Origin: Capnocytophaga sp.
Lineage (GTDB): Bacteria > Bacteroidota > Bacteroidia > Flavobacteriales > Flavobacteriaceae
Direction: 5' to 3'
Assembly (NCBI RefSeq): GCF_030532915.1
Contig: NZ_JAUNKD010000006.1
Coordinates: 1 to 64,000 of the forward strand
DNA: 64,000 nucleotides
Made by a program: the position numbers and the translations under genes. Shown here piece by piece: positions 63,103 to 64,000 of the stretch. Within the stretch, counting starts at the first letter, position 1. The number at the start of each line of letters is the position of its first letter. The notes beneath the pieces are model-generated. The model made no database searches. It saw nothing but the letters and a program-made list of their open reading frames with translations, and was not told the origin of the DNA.

Positions 63103-64000
63103 CGGGTTAAAATAATTTCGGGGATTTTTATGTGTTTTTTATTTTGGGTGTCAAAAACGATATTTTGTGTTTTTTCGGAATGGATAAGATGCTTAAATTC
63201 TTTCACAATTCCGATGTATCCGAACAATTCGGGAAGCCCTTTTTGAAGTCCGCCACTACTTTCAACCACCTCTAAAAGAGTGGCTTGTGATTTTTCTTTC
63301 AATATTTTTTTAATATTTTTCCGCAGTGCATCTCTATCGACACTTACCCTTGAAAACAATTTTTGCAAATGAGCGGACGAGGCAATGTTTGCATCGGCAA
63401 TTTTGGGCTGGCTTGTGTAAACGATTTCTTCATTTTGTTGGGTAGTTAGCTTACGGTCAAACGGGATATATATTTGAATTTCAGACTCTAATTCAAGTGA
63501 AACATTCGGTTTTTGGCTAGTTTTCCCAATTTCAACCAACTGTTTTTTGATGTCTTGAATTACTTTTTTGGTGGCTTCCGATTTTGAATTTTCGTTTTCA
63601 CGGATAATTCGGCTGAGCTTCTGAGCCATTTTATCATTGGCTCTGTACACTTTTTGTCCGGAATTATGCAAATGCCTTTTCATCCCTTTAAGGAACGAAT
63701 CATTCACCGGAATCCCCCTATCTTCCAGCGTTTTATACAACTCTTTGGTTAAACTTTCCCATTTGTTTTGCAATTCCGGATTGAGCAAAAACGACCAAAA
63801 AGCATAAAAACTTTTTCCCTGTTGGCTCTCTTTCAGCGCATCAAGCGCATCAAAGGTAAATTCAAGAATGTCGCCCTTTGCCAACTGTTCATCGGCGTGT
63901 TTTTGGTAAATATGCTTGGTGATTTCTTTAAAATTATCTTCAACTTCTTTAAAATCAGACAATAATTCTTTTGCTGATTGATTGAGTTGATTAAATCGGG
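63099..64000 (-). CDS. jetA: Wadjet kleisin subunit JetA (MukF-like, DUF3375), 5' end beyond window
   Basis: The frame is open from the stop at 63099 to the right edge; an internal TTG at 63962 is not the true start, because codons upstream to 64000 continue in frame (reading RFNQLNQSAKELL before SDFKEVEDNF). About 300 C-terminal residues are visible; family members are near 480-500, so roughly 190 residues lie outside. The visible part is DUF3375-like, with long helices (NFKEITKHIYQKHADEQLAKGDILEFTFDALDAL) and a winged-helix end. JetA bridges the SMC heads. It begins the operon jetABCD. Confidence 0.9.
   Translation of the reverse strand, partial: RFNQLNQSAKELLSDFKEVEDNFKEITKHIYQKHADEQLAKGDILEFTFDALDALKESQQGKSFYAFWSFLLNPELQNKWESLTKELYKTLEDRGIPVNDSFLKGMKRHLHNSGQKVYRANDKMAQKLSRIIRENENSKSEATKKVIQDIKKQLVEIGKTSQKPNVSLELESEIQIYIPFDRKLTTQQNEEIVYTSQPKIADANIASSAHLQKLFSRVSVDRDALRKNIKKILKEKSQATLLEVVESSGGLQKGLPELFGYIGIVKEFKHLIHSEKTQNIVFDTQNKKHIKIPEIILTR

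Overview
This window is chromosomal DNA from a member of the Bacteroidota, most likely class Flavobacteriia. The evidence is the gliding genes gldB and gldC, a fused cbb3 oxidase gene ccoNO with a one-haem CcoP, a mevalonate pathway, a 6S RNA between zapA and rny, DUF4294, DUF5689 and CAL67264-type proteins, Bacteroidota promoters (TTG or TTTG, about 20 bases, then TAnnTTTG), and the near absence of Shine-Dalgarno sites. The genus cannot be fixed from sequence alone; an oral flavobacterium such as Capnocytophaga is a guess. No rRNA, insertion sequence, prophage or CRISPR array was seen.

Layout. 0-2 kb: menB behind three copies of a 59-bp tandem repeat, then an unidentified membrane protein. 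2.1-7.1 kb (minus): cbb3 oxidase operon ccoS-ccoNO-ccoQ-ccoP-ccoG. 7.4-9.0 kb (minus): ppa-gcvT. 9.3-20.5 kb (plus): a TPR membrane protein, ribH, a coiled-coil protein, zapA, 6S RNA, rny, dusB, a sulfatase, then fixH/ccoH with a TauE/DsbD_2-type membrane protein (the detached part of the cbb3 set), an AddB-like helicase-nuclease and a DUF4294 protein. 20.6-33.3 kb (minus): a fused glycogen synthase/phosphorylase, recJ, tRNA-Phe, tatD, dtd, ald, purK with two small envelope genes, a metallo-beta-lactamase-fold hydrolase and menA. 33.5-38.2 kb (plus): accD, mvaD, mevalonate kinase, rpoN. 38.3-49.2 kb (minus): a surface lipoprotein and TonB-dependent receptor pair, an outer membrane protein, rfbC, mscS, an SPFH protein, asnA, gldC, gldB. 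49.4-53.4 kb (plus): HMG-CoA reductase, an esterase-fold protein, radA. 53.4-57.8 kb (minus): a 43-residue membrane protein, dnaB, accA, recA. 58.0-64.0 kb (minus): a Wadjet defence operon jetABCD, with jetA running off the window edge.

How it fits together. Menaquinone synthesis (menA, menB) and the high-affinity cbb3 terminal oxidase describe a microaerobic respiratory chain. HMG-CoA reductase, mevalonate kinase and diphosphomevalonate decarboxylase are three steps of the mevalonate route to isoprenoids. accA and accD give the acetyl-CoA carboxylase carboxyltransferase. recA, recJ, radA, dnaB and the AddB-like protein are replication and repair genes. The one clear accessory system is the SMC-based Wadjet anti-plasmid operon. 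The less ordinary points are a single-chain GT3-GT35 glycogen enzyme with a palindrome at its promoter, a palindrome over the ald start site, an AccD without zinc-finger cysteines, an esterase-fold protein whose nucleophile elbow lacks the usual serine, a lipoprotein with a tandem-duplicated domain and a surface-export-like signal, and several structured intergenic elements.
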